Of a stretch of DNA of 64,000 nucleotides, positions 52,902 to 62,033 are shown piece after piece. The position numbers and the translations under genes were made by a program. How positions within the stretch are numbered: the stretch's first letter is position 1; each line of letters begins with the position of its first letter. The notes below the pieces were generated by a model. It was not told the DNA's origin and searched no databases. It saw nothing but the letters and a program-made list of their open reading frames with translations. This DNA is from Paludibacteraceae bacterium (GTDB lineage Bacteria > Bacteroidota > Bacteroidia > Bacteroidales > Paludibacteraceae): assembly GCA_024693065.1 (NCBI GenBank), contig JAILLP010000013.1, forward strand, positions 124,001-188,000. Direction: 5' to 3'.

Positions 52902-54298
52902 TGTGCATTAGGAAGTTCTTCATATTGATGATGATGGTGCTCGTCGGTTGCATGACGGGTTATATGGGGGATAGTGACCTCTGGGCCCAAACCAAGAAAC
53001 CAACGCAAAGCACGTCAGCCAACAAGGGGGCGAAATCCGGAGTTAAAACATCCTCTTCCACCACAGCGAAAAAAACCACGACACAGAATAAGGCTAACAC
53101 GGCGAAAAAAAACACCGCCAGCCAATCCAACGCCAACAAAAGAAAAGAGGAAATAAACGCCCTGAAGAACAAGCAAGACAAGCTGAAGAAACAGATGCAG
53201 AACACGGACAAAAAGTTGTCCGAGACCAGGAAGAGCACGATGCAGTCGTTACGCGAATTGGAACGTTTGAATGAGGACATCGTCTACCGCGACCAGATCA
53301 TCAAGAAACAAGCGGACGAACTGAACCGATACTCCGACCAAATTGATTCGCTGAATGCCAGCATCGACAAACTCTCCGCAGAGTACGATAAGTTGAAGAA
53401 AAAGCAGTCCGACATGATTTACTACGCGTTCATGACGAAGAACACGCAGTCCGATTTCATCATCTACATCCTTTCCAGCAAAAACTTCCAGGAGGCATAC
53501 CGACGCGTCATCTATCTAAGCAACCTTGCCACCATCCGCAAAGAACAATCGGCGGAACTGAATCGAACGAAGCACGATATCCAAGTCAAGCGAGACAAGG
53601 TGGACAAACTGAAATCCACCACCAAATCGCTGATGGCGAAACAAGAGAAAGAAAAAGAATTCGCCCTATACCAGAAGCAGAAGCAAGACAAACTCCTCGT
53701 TTCCCTGAAAGCGCAGGAGAAGTTGTTGAAGAACGAGTTGGAGAAACAACAACTCGCCTCGGAGCGACTGAACCAGAAGATACAAAACATCATTTCCCAA
53801 CAAGCGGAGGCCGCCAAGAAACGAAAGAAAACGCAGTCCACGACAAAAGATGGATATGCAATGACCAAGGAAGAGACGACAGTTGCGGGTGGATTCGAAA
53901 AAAACCAGGGAAGATTGCCATGGCCCGTCAAAGGGACCATCACCGGAAACTTCGGGAAACAACCTCACCCAGTGTTGAAAGATGTAACCGTGAACAACAA
54001 AGGAATCTACATCACCGCCACGCCAGGATCGAAGGCGACGGCAGTCTATGACGGAACAGTATCCCAATGTTTCTCCGTCCCGGGAAACAACAATGCGGTC
54101 ATCATCCGACACGGAAATTTCCTTACAGTATACGCCAACCTGACCGACATCTACGTGAAAAGCGGGACAAAGGTCTTGAAGGGAACTCCTATCGGGAAAA
54201 TATACGAAGATTCCGACGACAAGAACAAAGCAACTTTATTTTTTCAAGTATGGAAAGAAAAAAACCTACTTAATCCACAACAATGGTTGAAAAAATAA
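52901..54298 (+). CDS. EnvC-like murein hydrolase activator with degenerate LytM domain
   Basis: Secreted protein of 465 residues. After the signal peptide come a Thr/Lys/Ser-rich stretch (about 30-80), a long coiled coil (about 85-330) and a LytM/M23 domain (about 345-465): LPWPVKGTITGNFGKQPHP, VIIRHGNFLTVYANL, GTPIGKIY. The catalytic zinc ligands of M23 are lost: the usual H-x-H near the end reads FFQVW. Proteins like this activate cell-wall amidases at the septum and do not cut peptidoglycan themselves. Last gene of the tightly coupled dut - TPR - DUF4292 - EnvC block. Confidence 0.88.
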   Translation: MCIRKFFILMMMVLVGCMTGYMGDSDLWAQTKKPTQSTSANKGAKSGVKTSSSTTAKKTTTQNKANTAKKNTASQSNANKRKEEINALKNKQDKLKKQMQNTDKKLSETRKSTMQSLRELERLNEDIVYRDQIIKKQADELNRYSDQIDSLNASIDKLSAEYDKLKKKQSDMIYYAFMTKNTQSDFIIYILSSKNFQEAYRRVIYLSNLATIRKEQSAELNRTKHDIQVKRDKVDKLKSTTKSLMAKQEKEKEFALYQKQKQDKLLVSLKAQEKLLKNELEKQQLASERLNQKIQNIISQQAEAAKKRKKTQSTTKDGYAMTKEETTVAGGFEKNQGRLPWPVKGTITGNFGKQPHPVLKDVTVNNKGIYITATPGSKATAVYDGTVSQCFSVPGNNNAVIIRHGNFLTVYANLTDIYVKSGTKVLKGTPIGKIYEDSDDKNKATLFFQVWKEKNLLNPQQWLKK

Positions 54299-54343
54299 AA
54301 GAGATTATTATCTTTACGCGACGAATAAAAATGGCTGATTGAT

Positions 54344-55306
54344 ATGGATAATAAAGAGAACCAAGATTTAGATTTGCTAGATGTTTTAAAAAACATCGGC
54401 AGTGCGATTGCGAAATTTTTCACTTTCTTATTTACTGCAATAGGATGGCTCTTTAGGCTGATTTTCCAATACAAATACGCATGCATCGCTATAACATTGC
54501 TATTCGTGGCATTAGGCCTTTTCCTGAATAGGGAACGAGTGTACAGAGGAGAAACTGATCTGAAGCTAAACTCTTACCCTTCCTATTTCGTGAAGGACAT
54601 CCTTGACCCTTTGCACCTGCAAAGTGTTAATTGCGACACAGTAAATCTCAGTTCGAAATTGAGTCTATCCAATTCTGAAGCCAGATCCATCACAGACATA
54701 CAAAGCTTCTTTTACATTGATATACAAAACAATGGGAATCCAGATTATATCGACTACTTAGGAAAATTCGACGCGAATGACACGACAAACTCCCTTCTCA
54801 CCTGGAGGCTCAGGATTAGAGTCGAGGCAAAAGACACCGCCATCTTCCCAAAAATGACGGACGCCTTGTCGCATTTGCTCACCAACAATGAGCAAATGAA
54901 GAGGGAGAACGAATTAAGGACCGCTCAATTAGACGACCGAATTGCCTTCATTGATCGAGAGATTCAAATGTTGGACAGCCTGCGTAAGAAAGAATATTTC
55001 CAGAAGGAAAAAGACATTTCAGTCTCTATGGACAAAACAATATTGCTGAATGAGCGAGAGATGAAATTGTTCCACACCGACATGTTGGATTTGAATAAAC
55101 TGAAACAAGAGTTGGAGTGGGAACGTATTTTCTACTCCCAAGGATTTGTCTTTGAAAACGATTTCAACTATGACCCTCGACCGATCAACAGGAAATCGAA
55201 AACCATACCGATGTTCTTCTTCCTGGGATTATTCTTCAGCATAATCATTTGTGGTGGTTGGGAATTCAAACAAAAAATTGGTAATTATTTAAACAGACGT
55301 ATTTGA
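54344..55306 (+). CDS. Wzz/chain-length-determinant-like membrane protein
   Basis: Protein of 320 residues with N-terminal cytosolic segment (DLDLLDVLKNIGSAIAKFF, like the D-L-x-x-L start of Bacteroidetes Wzz proteins), a membrane helix at about 45-62, a coiled-coil-rich periplasmic domain and a C-terminal helix at about 290-308. It is a paralogue of the protein encoded at 35031-36020; the QYKYACIAITLLFVALG segment aligns with QYKLLFLCFALLAIG. It begins 45 bases after the EnvC gene and overlaps the oxidoreductase gene by four bases. Confidence 0.6.
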   Translation: MDNKENQDLDLLDVLKNIGSAIAKFFTFLFTAIGWLFRLIFQYKYACIAITLLFVALGLFLNRERVYRGETDLKLNSYPSYFVKDILDPLHLQSVNCDTVNLSSKLSLSNSEARSITDIQSFFYIDIQNNGNPDYIDYLGKFDANDTTNSLLTWRLRIRVEAKDTAIFPKMTDALSHLLTNNEQMKRENELRTAQLDDRIAFIDREIQMLDSLRKKEYFQKEKDISVSMDKTILLNEREMKLFHTDMLDLNKLKQELEWERIFYSQGFVFENDFNYDPRPINRKSKTIPMFFFLGLFFSIIICGGWEFKQKIGNYLNRRI

Positions 55307-56283
55307 TGTCTAGGATTTATAGATGGGGAATCATAGGAGCCGGGCATATCGCCGGCTCTTTTGCTAAGGGTTTGAAAAGGTTACCCAATGCCAAATGCTA
55401 CGCCATAGCATCCCGTGACGGAAAAAAATCGGCCTCATTCGCCGAAGAGTATGGCTTTGAAAAAAGCTATGATTCTTATCAGGCTATGTTAAACGACCCA
55501 AAAGTGGATATCGTATATGTGGCTACCCCAAACAGCTTCCACTACACGCATACTATGATGGCGTTGGATGCGGGCAAACATGTGCTCTGCGAGAAACCCT
55601 TCGCCCTCACATGTTCCCAAGCGATGGCCATGATGCGCGCCTCCAGAGAAAAGAACCTTTTCCTGATGGATGCGATGTGGAGCAGGTTCCTCCCTTCGGT
55701 GATCAAGACGGCGGCATTACTGGAAGAGGGCACAATCGGCAACCCTTTGTTGTTACAGGCGGAGTTCGGTATCCACCCGAACTATGACGAGAAAAGCAGA
55801 TTGTTCGACCCCAAATTGGGAGGCGGATCCATCGCAGACATCGGCATATACCCTATCTTCTTGGCCCTTTTCTTATTCGGAGACCCCCTTTCCATGGATG
55901 TCTCTTCTATTCCAGCCCCTTCTGGCGTAGACATGACGACCACCATCATCATGACCCACAAAGGGGGCAAGATGAGCGTGCTCACCTCCTCTTTCGCTTG
56001 TGAACTGGAGTCGGACGCGAAAATCACAGGTGATGCGGGCAGATTGAGGCTCTGCAGGATGTTCCACATGCCAACCACCCTTATGCTTAAACATGGGGCG
56101 GAGGAAAAAGAGGTGGAAATCCCCGTTGAAATGGAAGGAAATGGATATAATTACGAGGCGGCAGAAGTAATGCGATGCATTGACGAAGGGAAGATAGAGA
56201 GCGACATATGGAACCATTCGCAAACATTACGCCTACTAAACATTGTTGAACAAGCGGCAAAAGACGCATTCCTAAATTTGTGA
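55303..56283 (+). CDS. Gfo/Idh/MocA family NAD(P)-dependent oxidoreductase
   Basis: Protein of 326 residues. The Rossmann fold begins RWGIIGAGHIAGSFAKGLK (GxGxxA type), followed by DPKVDIVYVATPNSFHY and the family signature GKHVLCEKPFAL with the catalytic-site Lys. The second domain contains GGGSIADIGIYP, including Asp of the substrate site. Sugar or cyclitol derivatives are usual substrates; the specific one is unknown. It is coupled to the Wzz-like gene before it and lies four bases ahead of the nucleoside-recognition gene. Confidence 0.9.
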   Translation: MMSRIYRWGIIGAGHIAGSFAKGLKRLPNAKCYAIASRDGKKSASFAEEYGFEKSYDSYQAMLNDPKVDIVYVATPNSFHYTHTMMALDAGKHVLCEKPFALTCSQAMAMMRASREKNLFLMDAMWSRFLPSVIKTAALLEEGTIGNPLLLQAEFGIHPNYDEKSRLFDPKLGGGSIADIGIYPIFLALFLFGDPLSMDVSSIPAPSGVDMTTTIIMTHKGGKMSVLTSSFACELESDAKITGDAGRLRLCRMFHMPTTLMLKHGAEEKEVEIPVEMEGNGYNYEAAEVMRCIDEGKIESDIWNHSQTLRLLNIVEQAAKDAFLNL

Positions 56284-56287
56284 TGCT

Positions 56288-57523
56288 GTGGTATTGAACT
56301 ATATCTGGATCGGATTCTTCTTGGTGGCGATGGTGGTTGCTCTGTTCGAGGCCATCTTCTACCATGACCTTGCTGTCTTTGAAAGAATCGTCTCCAGTAC
56401 GTTCGAAATGGCGGAGTTCGCTGTGATGAAAATCGCCCTACCCTTGAGTGGCGTGATGATTCTTTGGCTCGGACTGATGAATATTGGGGAGAAGGCCGGC
56501 GTGGTGAAGGTCTTGTCCAGATTGATTCGTCCATTCTTCTCGCGACTCTTCCCAGAAATACCGAAGGACCACCCCGCCAATGGGTTGCTGGTGATGAACT
56601 TCGCCGCGAATATGCTGGGACTGGATAATGCGGCTACCCCTATCGGACTAAAGGCGATGGAGAGTCTGCACACTTGCAATCCGAAGAAGGATGTCGCCTC
56701 CGACGCCCAAATTATGTTCTTGGCACTGAACACCTCCGGTTTGACGATCATCCCGATAACGATTCTAGCGCAACGCGCCATCATGGGGGCCACGAACCCT
56801 ACCGACATATTTGTCCCTTTACTGATATCCACTTTCTTTTCCACAGTGACCGCCATACTATACGTTGGCATTAGGCAAAAACTAAACATCTGGAACAAGG
56901 TTGTCATCGGTTGGATTTTAGGCATCGCACTTTTCATCACGGCTATCGTCTACCTTTTCTCCGAGCTAAACAGCCAAACAGCCTTCGGACTATCCAAGGT
57001 CGGAGGCAACTTCCTCTTGTTCCTCATCATCATGGTCTTCATCGGAGTAGGTGTGATCAAACGCATCAATGTCTACGAAGCCTTCATAGATGGCGCCAAA
57101 AAGGGGTTCGCCACCTCGATCAAAATCCTCCCTTACTTGGTGGGAATGCTCGTTGGAATCGGTGTTTTCCGGGCATCCGGCGCAATGGATTTGATATGCC
57201 ACGGACTGACATCCTTCTTCTCCATGTTCCTCGATGACACGCGCTTTGTGGACGCCTTGCCGACGGCCTTGATGAAACCGCTCAGCGGAAGCGGCGCCAA
57301 GGCAATGATGGTCGAGACGATGAAAGTCTATGGAGCGGATTCTTTTGTGGGAAGGCTCACCTGCCTCTTCCAAGGAGCGGCGGATACGACATTCTACATC
57401 ATCGCCTTGTACTTCGGCTCCGTGGGCATCAAGAAAACCCGCTATGCGGTGACAGCAGGATTGGTGGCTGACCTCGGTGGAGTGGTGGCCGCCATTATCG
57501 TCGCCTATTGGTTCTTTGGATAA
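56288..57523 (+). CDS. SpmA/SpmB-type nucleoside recognition membrane protein
   Basis: Inner-membrane protein of 411 residues with about nine helices. Both halves of the spore-maturation pair are fused: the N-terminal half carries LPLSGVMILWLGLMNIGEKAGVV and MNFAANMLGLDNAATPIGLKAM (SpmA), and the C-terminal half ends GSGAKAMMVETMKVYGADSFVGRLTCLFQGAADTTFYI (SpmB, Gate-type domain). Fusion is usual outside Firmicutes. Substrate is unknown; transport of nucleoside-like or peptide substrate is proposed for the family. The start is GTG at 56288. Confidence 0.88.
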   Translation: MVLNYIWIGFFLVAMVVALFEAIFYHDLAVFERIVSSTFEMAEFAVMKIALPLSGVMILWLGLMNIGEKAGVVKVLSRLIRPFFSRLFPEIPKDHPANGLLVMNFAANMLGLDNAATPIGLKAMESLHTCNPKKDVASDAQIMFLALNTSGLTIIPITILAQRAIMGATNPTDIFVPLLISTFFSTVTAILYVGIRQKLNIWNKVVIGWILGIALFITAIVYLFSELNSQTAFGLSKVGGNFLLFLIIMVFIGVGVIKRINVYEAFIDGAKKGFATSIKILPYLVGMLVGIGVFRASGAMDLICHGLTSFFSMFLDDTRFVDALPTALMKPLSGSGAKAMMVETMKVYGADSFVGRLTCLFQGAADTTFYIIALYFGSVGIKKTRYAVTAGLVADLGGVVAAIIVAYWFFG

Positions 57524-57541
57524 CAATCATTCCCTTGTATT

Positions 57542-57973
57542 ATGATATATTACCAGTCTGAAGATATCACAATGCCTAAAATCGCCAAGCGGAAAGTGTC
57601 GGCTTGGGTGAAAGAGGTCGCTAAACGACATGGCTACAAAGTGGGAGACATCTCCTATATCTTTTGTTCCGACGAAAAAATTCTGGAGGTGAACAGGCAA
57701 TACCTCCAACACGACTATTACACAGACATCATCACGTTCGACTATACCGAGGGGAATACGATTTCGGGCGACCTCTTCATCAGTTTGGACACCGTACGCA
57801 CAAACGCGGAACAATTCCATACCACCTACAACACCGAGTTACACCGTGTAATCATCCACGGCATCCTTCATCTTTGCGGCATCAACGACAAAGGACCAGG
57901 AGAGCGAGAAACAATGGAAAGGCACGAAAACGAATCACTCGCTCTTTGGAAGGAGATGAATGAGAAAGATTAA
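57542..57973 (+). CDS. ybeY: Endoribonuclease YbeY (rRNA maturation factor)
   Basis: Single-strand-specific metal-dependent RNase of 143 residues, needed for 16S rRNA 3' processing and ribosome quality control. The zinc motif reads HGILHLCGINDKGPGE in place of the typical HGxLHLxGYDH, so the third ligand is displaced, as in other Bacteroidetes homologues. YYTDIITFDY and SGDLFISLDTVRTNA fit the family. It is the last gene of the block starting at dut, 18 bases after the SpmAB gene. Confidence 0.92.
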   Translation: MIYYQSEDITMPKIAKRKVSAWVKEVAKRHGYKVGDISYIFCSDEKILEVNRQYLQHDYYTDIITFDYTEGNTISGDLFISLDTVRTNAEQFHTTYNTELHRVIIHGILHLCGINDKGPGERETMERHENESLALWKEMNEKD

Positions 57974-58060
57974 CAACCCCAACCGATACCAACAACGTTT
58001 TTGCAGAGCCATTTTTGCAAACATTAACGATAAATGAAGATTTTTTCTTTCAAAAGATAT

Positions 58061-58068
58061 TATCTTTG
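58061..58068 (+). promoter_or_regulatory. -7 promoter box of the Big2 lipoprotein gene
   Basis: TATCTTTG, followed by a leader of about 120 bases to the start at 58198. Confidence 0.55.
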
Positions 58069-58197
58069 CGGAACACATAGGTATATGTGATCGAATAAAA
58101 ATGTGGTCAATACGGGAGAGAATCCCAATAAAGTATATGATTGATTGAATGGGACATACAACAGTAGTGGAAACATTAATAATTTAATTATCATAAA

Positions 58198-59382
58198 ATG
58201 AGAAAAAGTATTTTATTCAAAACGATGGTGGTAGCCTCATTGGCGTTACCAACCATGATGGGATCATGTAAAAAAGATGACAAGGCGGATGCGCCGGCCA
58301 AACCGAAAGTGAAAGTGGAGAGCGTAACACTGAACATCCACGACACGACCATCTTCGCAGGCGAAAACTTCACACTCACCGCTACCATATTGCCTGCCAA
58401 CGCAGATACGCAAGACGTAAGCTGGGAGAGCTTGGACAAGAGCATCGCCGATGTCACCTCCGCAGGCTCAGTATTCGGCGCACAGAATGCGGGAAGCACC
58501 TATATCGTCGTCACTACATTAGGCGGCAACCACAAGGACTCTTGTAAGGTGACCGTCCTCAAAAACATCGATTTCAAGGACGCTAACCTTTTGGCGGCTT
58601 TGGTTAAATCAAGCATCAATGCGGACGGTGACGACGGAATCTCCCCTATCGAGGCTAAAAACGCTAAAACCATAGACGTCAGCGGAAAGAAGATCGCTTC
58701 ATTCGACGAGTTGAGCTACTTCACCAATTTGGAAGAGCTGACTTGTAGCAACAACCAAATAGCTTCACTTGATCTTTCCAAATTGACCAATCTGAAGTCT
58801 TTGAGCTGCGAGAACAACAAATTGTCTAAACTTGACATCTCAAAGAACAGCGAGCTGACCACACTTATCTGCAACAAGAACCAATTGGATACGCTTGATA
58901 TCAGAGAGAACAAGAAACTCGCTGACCTCTTCTGCGGAAACCAAGCGAACGCATTGAAATTGGAGCTCACCATCGATCAATTCAACACGGTTTGGAAAGA
59001 GAACGGAACCGACACGGACAACAAGAATGTCGAGATGGTGATGAACTTCTTCGATGGTGCGGTATTCCACTCTGATTCTTTCGGAGGAGATGACTTGAAG
59101 AACGGGGATTCATTCTCTTTCAATTCAAAGAAGAAACAATTCAACTTCCGTCTCCTCGATAACGAAGGAAACGAGTTGTCCTTCTACGACAACACTGTCT
59201 TGAGACAAATCGTATGGACCAGCTCCGACGAGAGCGTTGCCACCATATCTGCAGATTATGAGGACGGAGAAGAAAGCAACACGGCTCAAATGACCGTTAA
59301 AGCTGTCGCAGCCGGCAACACCGTAATCAAGGGTACTGTAAACGATGAATACACGATTTCCTTCAATTTGGAAGTGAAATAA
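58198..59382 (+). CDS. Lipoprotein with Big2-like domains and leucine-rich repeats
   Basis: Lipoprotein of 394 residues (signal ending LPTMMGSC). A Big2 immunoglobulin-like domain lies at about 40-120 (VESVTLNIHDTTIFAGENFTLTATILPANAD). Then about 150-260 holds four leucine-rich repeats of the 21-residue type, such as LEELTCSNNQIASLDLSKL. The C-terminal region is a second beta domain with a Big2-like end, VWTSSDESVATISADYE ... GNTVIKGTVNDEY. Surface exposure and binding functions are typical of such proteins. It has its own promoter and terminator. Confidence 0.85.
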   Translation: MRKSILFKTMVVASLALPTMMGSCKKDDKADAPAKPKVKVESVTLNIHDTTIFAGENFTLTATILPANADTQDVSWESLDKSIADVTSAGSVFGAQNAGSTYIVVTTLGGNHKDSCKVTVLKNIDFKDANLLAALVKSSINADGDDGISPIEAKNAKTIDVSGKKIASFDELSYFTNLEELTCSNNQIASLDLSKLTNLKSLSCENNKLSKLDISKNSELTTLICNKNQLDTLDIRENKKLADLFCGNQANALKLELTIDQFNTVWKENGTDTDNKNVEMVMNFFDGAVFHSDSFGGDDLKNGDSFSFNSKKKQFNFRLLDNEGNELSFYDNTVLRQIVWTSSDESVATISADYEDGEESNTAQMTVKAVAAGNTVIKGTVNDEYTISFNLEVK

Positions 59383-59408
59383 TTTCACATTACAAGATGA
59401 TTAAAAAG

Positions 59409-59444
59409 TATCCCTTGCCTTTGAAAGGCAAGGGATATTTTTTT
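59409..59444 (+). terminator. Intrinsic terminator of the Big2 lipoprotein gene
   Basis: A hairpin of at least 12 bp (TATCCCTTGCCT / AGGCAAGGGATA) with a small loop and a run of seven Ts. Confidence 0.92.
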
Positions 59445-59605
59445 CATACGACTATTGTACCTCTTTTTTTATAAATGGCAATCGTTAAATTGTCGTATTC
59501 GTCAAAAATTCGATGTTAATTTTACTTAAAAACAACAAATCATGCAATGTTTATCGAAAATTTATTTTATTTTTACACAAATTAATCTTTAAATATTGAT
59601 TCAGC

Positions 59606-60052
59606 ATGAAATTAATTAAAAAGTTTCTGATCACGACAGTCGCTGCAATGCCTGTCTTTTTGTGTAGTTGTCCAGGAGAGAGCTGTGTGGACGAACATGA
59701 ACCCAAAGGATACGTGGTCAAAATGAAGAATGATTATTCAGACAACGTATTAGCAAGTATGTTCATTTACAAAGAAGACACGAATTATTGTTGCACCACT
59801 GTAAAAGGGCATACCATAAAAATTACAGAGGATTTCTATAAATTTAATTGTCGTTCGTTTGATATAGCCGCATACACCTCCATAAAATCAGAAGAGTGGG
59901 ATAAATCTTTGTCAGATTCTTTATCCAAATATGTAATCGACACTGATCCGTTTGAGGAGGTTTATGCTTATTATAAGATAGACTATAGTAATGAAGATCT
60001 AAAGAGAATTATAAACAACAAGGAATTTAATAAATTTAAAAGAGAGAAATGA
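59606..60052 (+). CDS. Small lipoprotein paired with a C10-type protease gene
   Basis: Protein of 148 residues. The signal peptide ends FLCSC with the lipobox Cys near residue 22. The rest is rich in charged and aromatic residues (YVVKMKNDYSDNVLASMFIYK, HTIKITEDFYKFN). I do not recognise a family. The stop overlaps the start of the protease gene by four bases, so the two are translationally coupled. In related Bacteroides loci small lipoproteins beside C10 proteases act as inhibitors, so an inhibitor role is possible here, but this is inference. The AT content is higher than in neighbouring genes. Confidence 0.6.
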   Translation: MKLIKKFLITTVAAMPVFLCSCPGESCVDEHEPKGYVVKMKNDYSDNVLASMFIYKEDTNYCCTTVKGHTIKITEDFYKFNCRSFDIAAYTSIKSEEWDKSLSDSLSKYVIDTDPFEEVYAYYKIDYSNEDLKRIINNKEFNKFKREK

Positions 60053-60450
60053 AAAGGAAACCTATTTTTGTTTTGACAACTCTTGCGTTGATTAAGACAT
60101 CGCAAATGTTTGGATATGAACCTGGAACACATTTGTTAGGATGTAGGAACGGAGAAGAAGTACGATGGGGACAAAGTAAAAATTATAAAAATGGTTGTCA
60201 CCCATCCTACAACTATTTCTGTCCTGGAGATCTTGATGATGAGGATCAATGCAACTACACCTTGGCGGGTTGCGCGGCGGTGGCGATGGCACAGATCATG
60301 TACAAGTGGGGCTACCCGGAAAAGTCCAAGTATAACAGCTACGATTGGAACAGAATTCCGCCTGTTTTAACGGATGGTTGTTCCGATGATTGTCCCCAAC
60401 TGATTCGTGATTGCGGGACCGCCTGTAACATCATCCCCCATACTACCTGA
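60049..60450 (+). pseudogene. Truncated C10 family (streptopain-like) cysteine protease
   Basis: Encodes 133 residues. Signal-like N-terminus MKRKPIFVLTTLALIKTS, then the C10 pattern VRWGQSKNYKNGCHPSYNYFCPGD and the active-site segment YTLAGCAAVAMAQIMYKWGYP with the catalytic Cys at about residue 75. The usual propeptide is missing before it, and the frame stops before the catalytic His/Asn region, so the enzyme cannot be active alone. The stop falls inside the end of the oppositely oriented ketosynthase gene, overlapping by eight bases, which suggests that a rearrangement removed the 3' half. Confidence 0.75.
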
Positions 60451-61588
60451 TCCTTTCATAGCATATCACCGCATTGCTACCTCCGAAGCCCGAAATAAGC
60501 TTCAGGAAGCATGATTTCTCCGTAGCGATAAGACGTTCACAGATGGTCATGGGCTGCACCACACCATATTGCTTGTACCCTAAAGTGGGCAAGACACAAC
60601 CATCCGACAAGGCGGAGATGGAAAGGATGCACTCCAACAATCCCGCAGCACCTAACGTGTGCCCATAGTATCCCTTCAGGCTGAAGGTAGGCACCTCGCT
60701 CAGTCCTGCACGACTGATGGCCCATGACTCCATATCGTCGTTGTAGCGGGTAGCCGTGCCATGCGCACAGATAAAGGCGATATCCTCCCTCTTCACATTT
60801 TTCATGGCGAGCGTTGTGGCGTTGTAGAGGCCCTCTCCCGTACGGGAAGGTCCCGAGATATGGTTCGCATCATTTCGGTTGCCTCCAGCTCGCCAGACGA
60901 AGGCATTGGCCGGCAAGGAAGCGTCGTCCGACACCTTCTCGAAGACCATTGTCGCAGCCGCCTCGCCAAGGTTTAGTCCCACCCTCTCCGCATCGAACGG
61001 CTTGCACCGCGAAGGAGAGAGAGCTTTGAACGATTGGAAGCCGGAGACCACGAACTTGCTCAGCACATCTCCGCCCACCACCACGGCGTAGCGGTAGCCA
61101 TGGGTGCGCATCCGGTCGAAGGCTAACAATTGCGCCGCCACGCCCGATATGCAAGCGTTGCTCACCACCACCACCTCGTTCGGGTTGCCGAAGTAGTCGC
61201 CCAGTATCTGCGCCGAGCGCCACAGCTGCGCCCTATCCGTCTCAAACCCCTCATCATTACCCAACAGCGAGACATTGCCCTTCGTGGTCGAAAGGACAAA
61301 GAGCACCTCGGGGCTACAAGGGTCAATACCTGCCCTCTCGATTGCCCGCTTGGCGGATAGTAGGATGATCTTCTCGAAACGGGTGAGACGCATGGAAAGC
61401 GCTAATTCACGCTCCACCAATCCGTCGATTTCAGTCCAATCGAGCAACGAACCGAAGAAGGGTTCCGGCAAATCGAACATCCCCTCGTGGAGCGTTCCCT
61501 TCGTCACGCCAGCCTTCACGTTCGCATAGTTCTCTTCCGCCGTATAGCCCAACGGAGAAATAATATTGTTAGATAGCACCTGTATCAT
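60443..61588 (-). CDS. Beta-ketoacyl-ACP synthase of an aryl-polyene-type cluster
   Basis: Ketosynthase of 381 residues (KAS-II fold). Catalytic triad residues are recognised: VVVSNACISGVAA (Cys146), CAHGTATRYNDDM (first His) and KGYYGHTLGAAGL (second His). The start at 61588 gives the usual N-terminus; an ATG at 61621 would overlap the upstream gene. The order acyltransferase - methyltransferase - dehydratase - ketosynthase on one strand is that of aryl polyene/flexirubin-type clusters, which make membrane polyene pigments. The product here is not defined. Confidence 0.88.
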   Translation of the reverse strand: MIQVLSNNIISPLGYTAEENYANVKAGVTKGTLHEGMFDLPEPFFGSLLDWTEIDGLVERELALSMRLTRFEKIILLSAKRAIERAGIDPCSPEVLFVLSTTKGNVSLLGNDEGFETDRAQLWRSAQILGDYFGNPNEVVVVSNACISGVAAQLLAFDRMRTHGYRYAVVVGGDVLSKFVVSGFQSFKALSPSRCKPFDAERVGLNLGEAAATMVFEKVSDDASLPANAFVWRAGGNRNDANHISGPSRTGEGLYNATTLAMKNVKREDIAFICAHGTATRYNDDMESWAISRAGLSEVPTFSLKGYYGHTLGAAGLLECILSISALSDGCVLPTLGYKQYGVVQPMTICERLIATEKSCFLKLISGFGGSNAVICYERIR

Positions 61589-61601
61589 GATACTCAATAA
61601 T

Positions 61602-62033
61602 TCATTGTTCAGCAGGGACATGGTCAGTCAGGACGACACGCATCTCGCCTTGCGCCACAAGCACGCCCTCGGAAAAGACCTTCGCCTCATAGATGGAGAC
61701 GGAGAAGATAGGTTCGCCCTGCTCCTCCACCGTCGTCTCCAGGAGGGAACCCACCTTAGGCAAGGAGAGGATATTCAGATTCTTCACCGAAGCGACCACC
61801 CCGATACGGATCGGAAGATGGCGGGAGAGATAACCGATATGCGTCGCGCAAGTCTGGGCGACATTCTCCATGACTCCCCCTTCGCTCAGGCAATTCTCCC
61901 GCACCATCGGATGTTCCACCGGAACGGTAAAATCGGTGCGGCAGAAGTGTTGGTCGCACTCCAAGAGCCTATCGACCAGCAGGAAAGGCGCACGGTGAGG
62001 CAAAAAAGCGGAGGCGGTCAGCGGACTATTCAT
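61602..62033 (-). CDS. FabZ/ApeI-like hotdog dehydratase
   Basis: Protein of 143 residues of the 3-hydroxyacyl-ACP dehydratase type. The block LPHRAPFLLVDRLLE holds the catalytic His of the FabZ-type site, and CLSEGGVMENVAQTCATHIG provides the hotdog helix with the acidic residue (Glu). It overlaps the methyltransferase gene by four bases and precedes the ketosynthase by 13 bases. It would dehydrate the growing polyene intermediate. Confidence 0.85.
   Translation of the reverse strand: MNSPLTASAFLPHRAPFLLVDRLLECDQHFCRTDFTVPVEHPMVRENCLSEGGVMENVAQTCATHIGYLSRHLPIRIGVVASVKNLNILSLPKVGSLLETTVEEQGEPIFSVSIYEAKVFSEGVLVAQGEMRVVLTDHVPAEQ

Noticed and set aside
52901-54298. Active M23 peptidase
   Set aside because: The catalytic H-x-H is missing, so it was called an activator.
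60049-60450. Complete C10 protease in two reading frames (frameshift)
   Set aside because: The bases after 60450 code on the opposite strand for the conserved end of the ketosynthase, so no second half remains.
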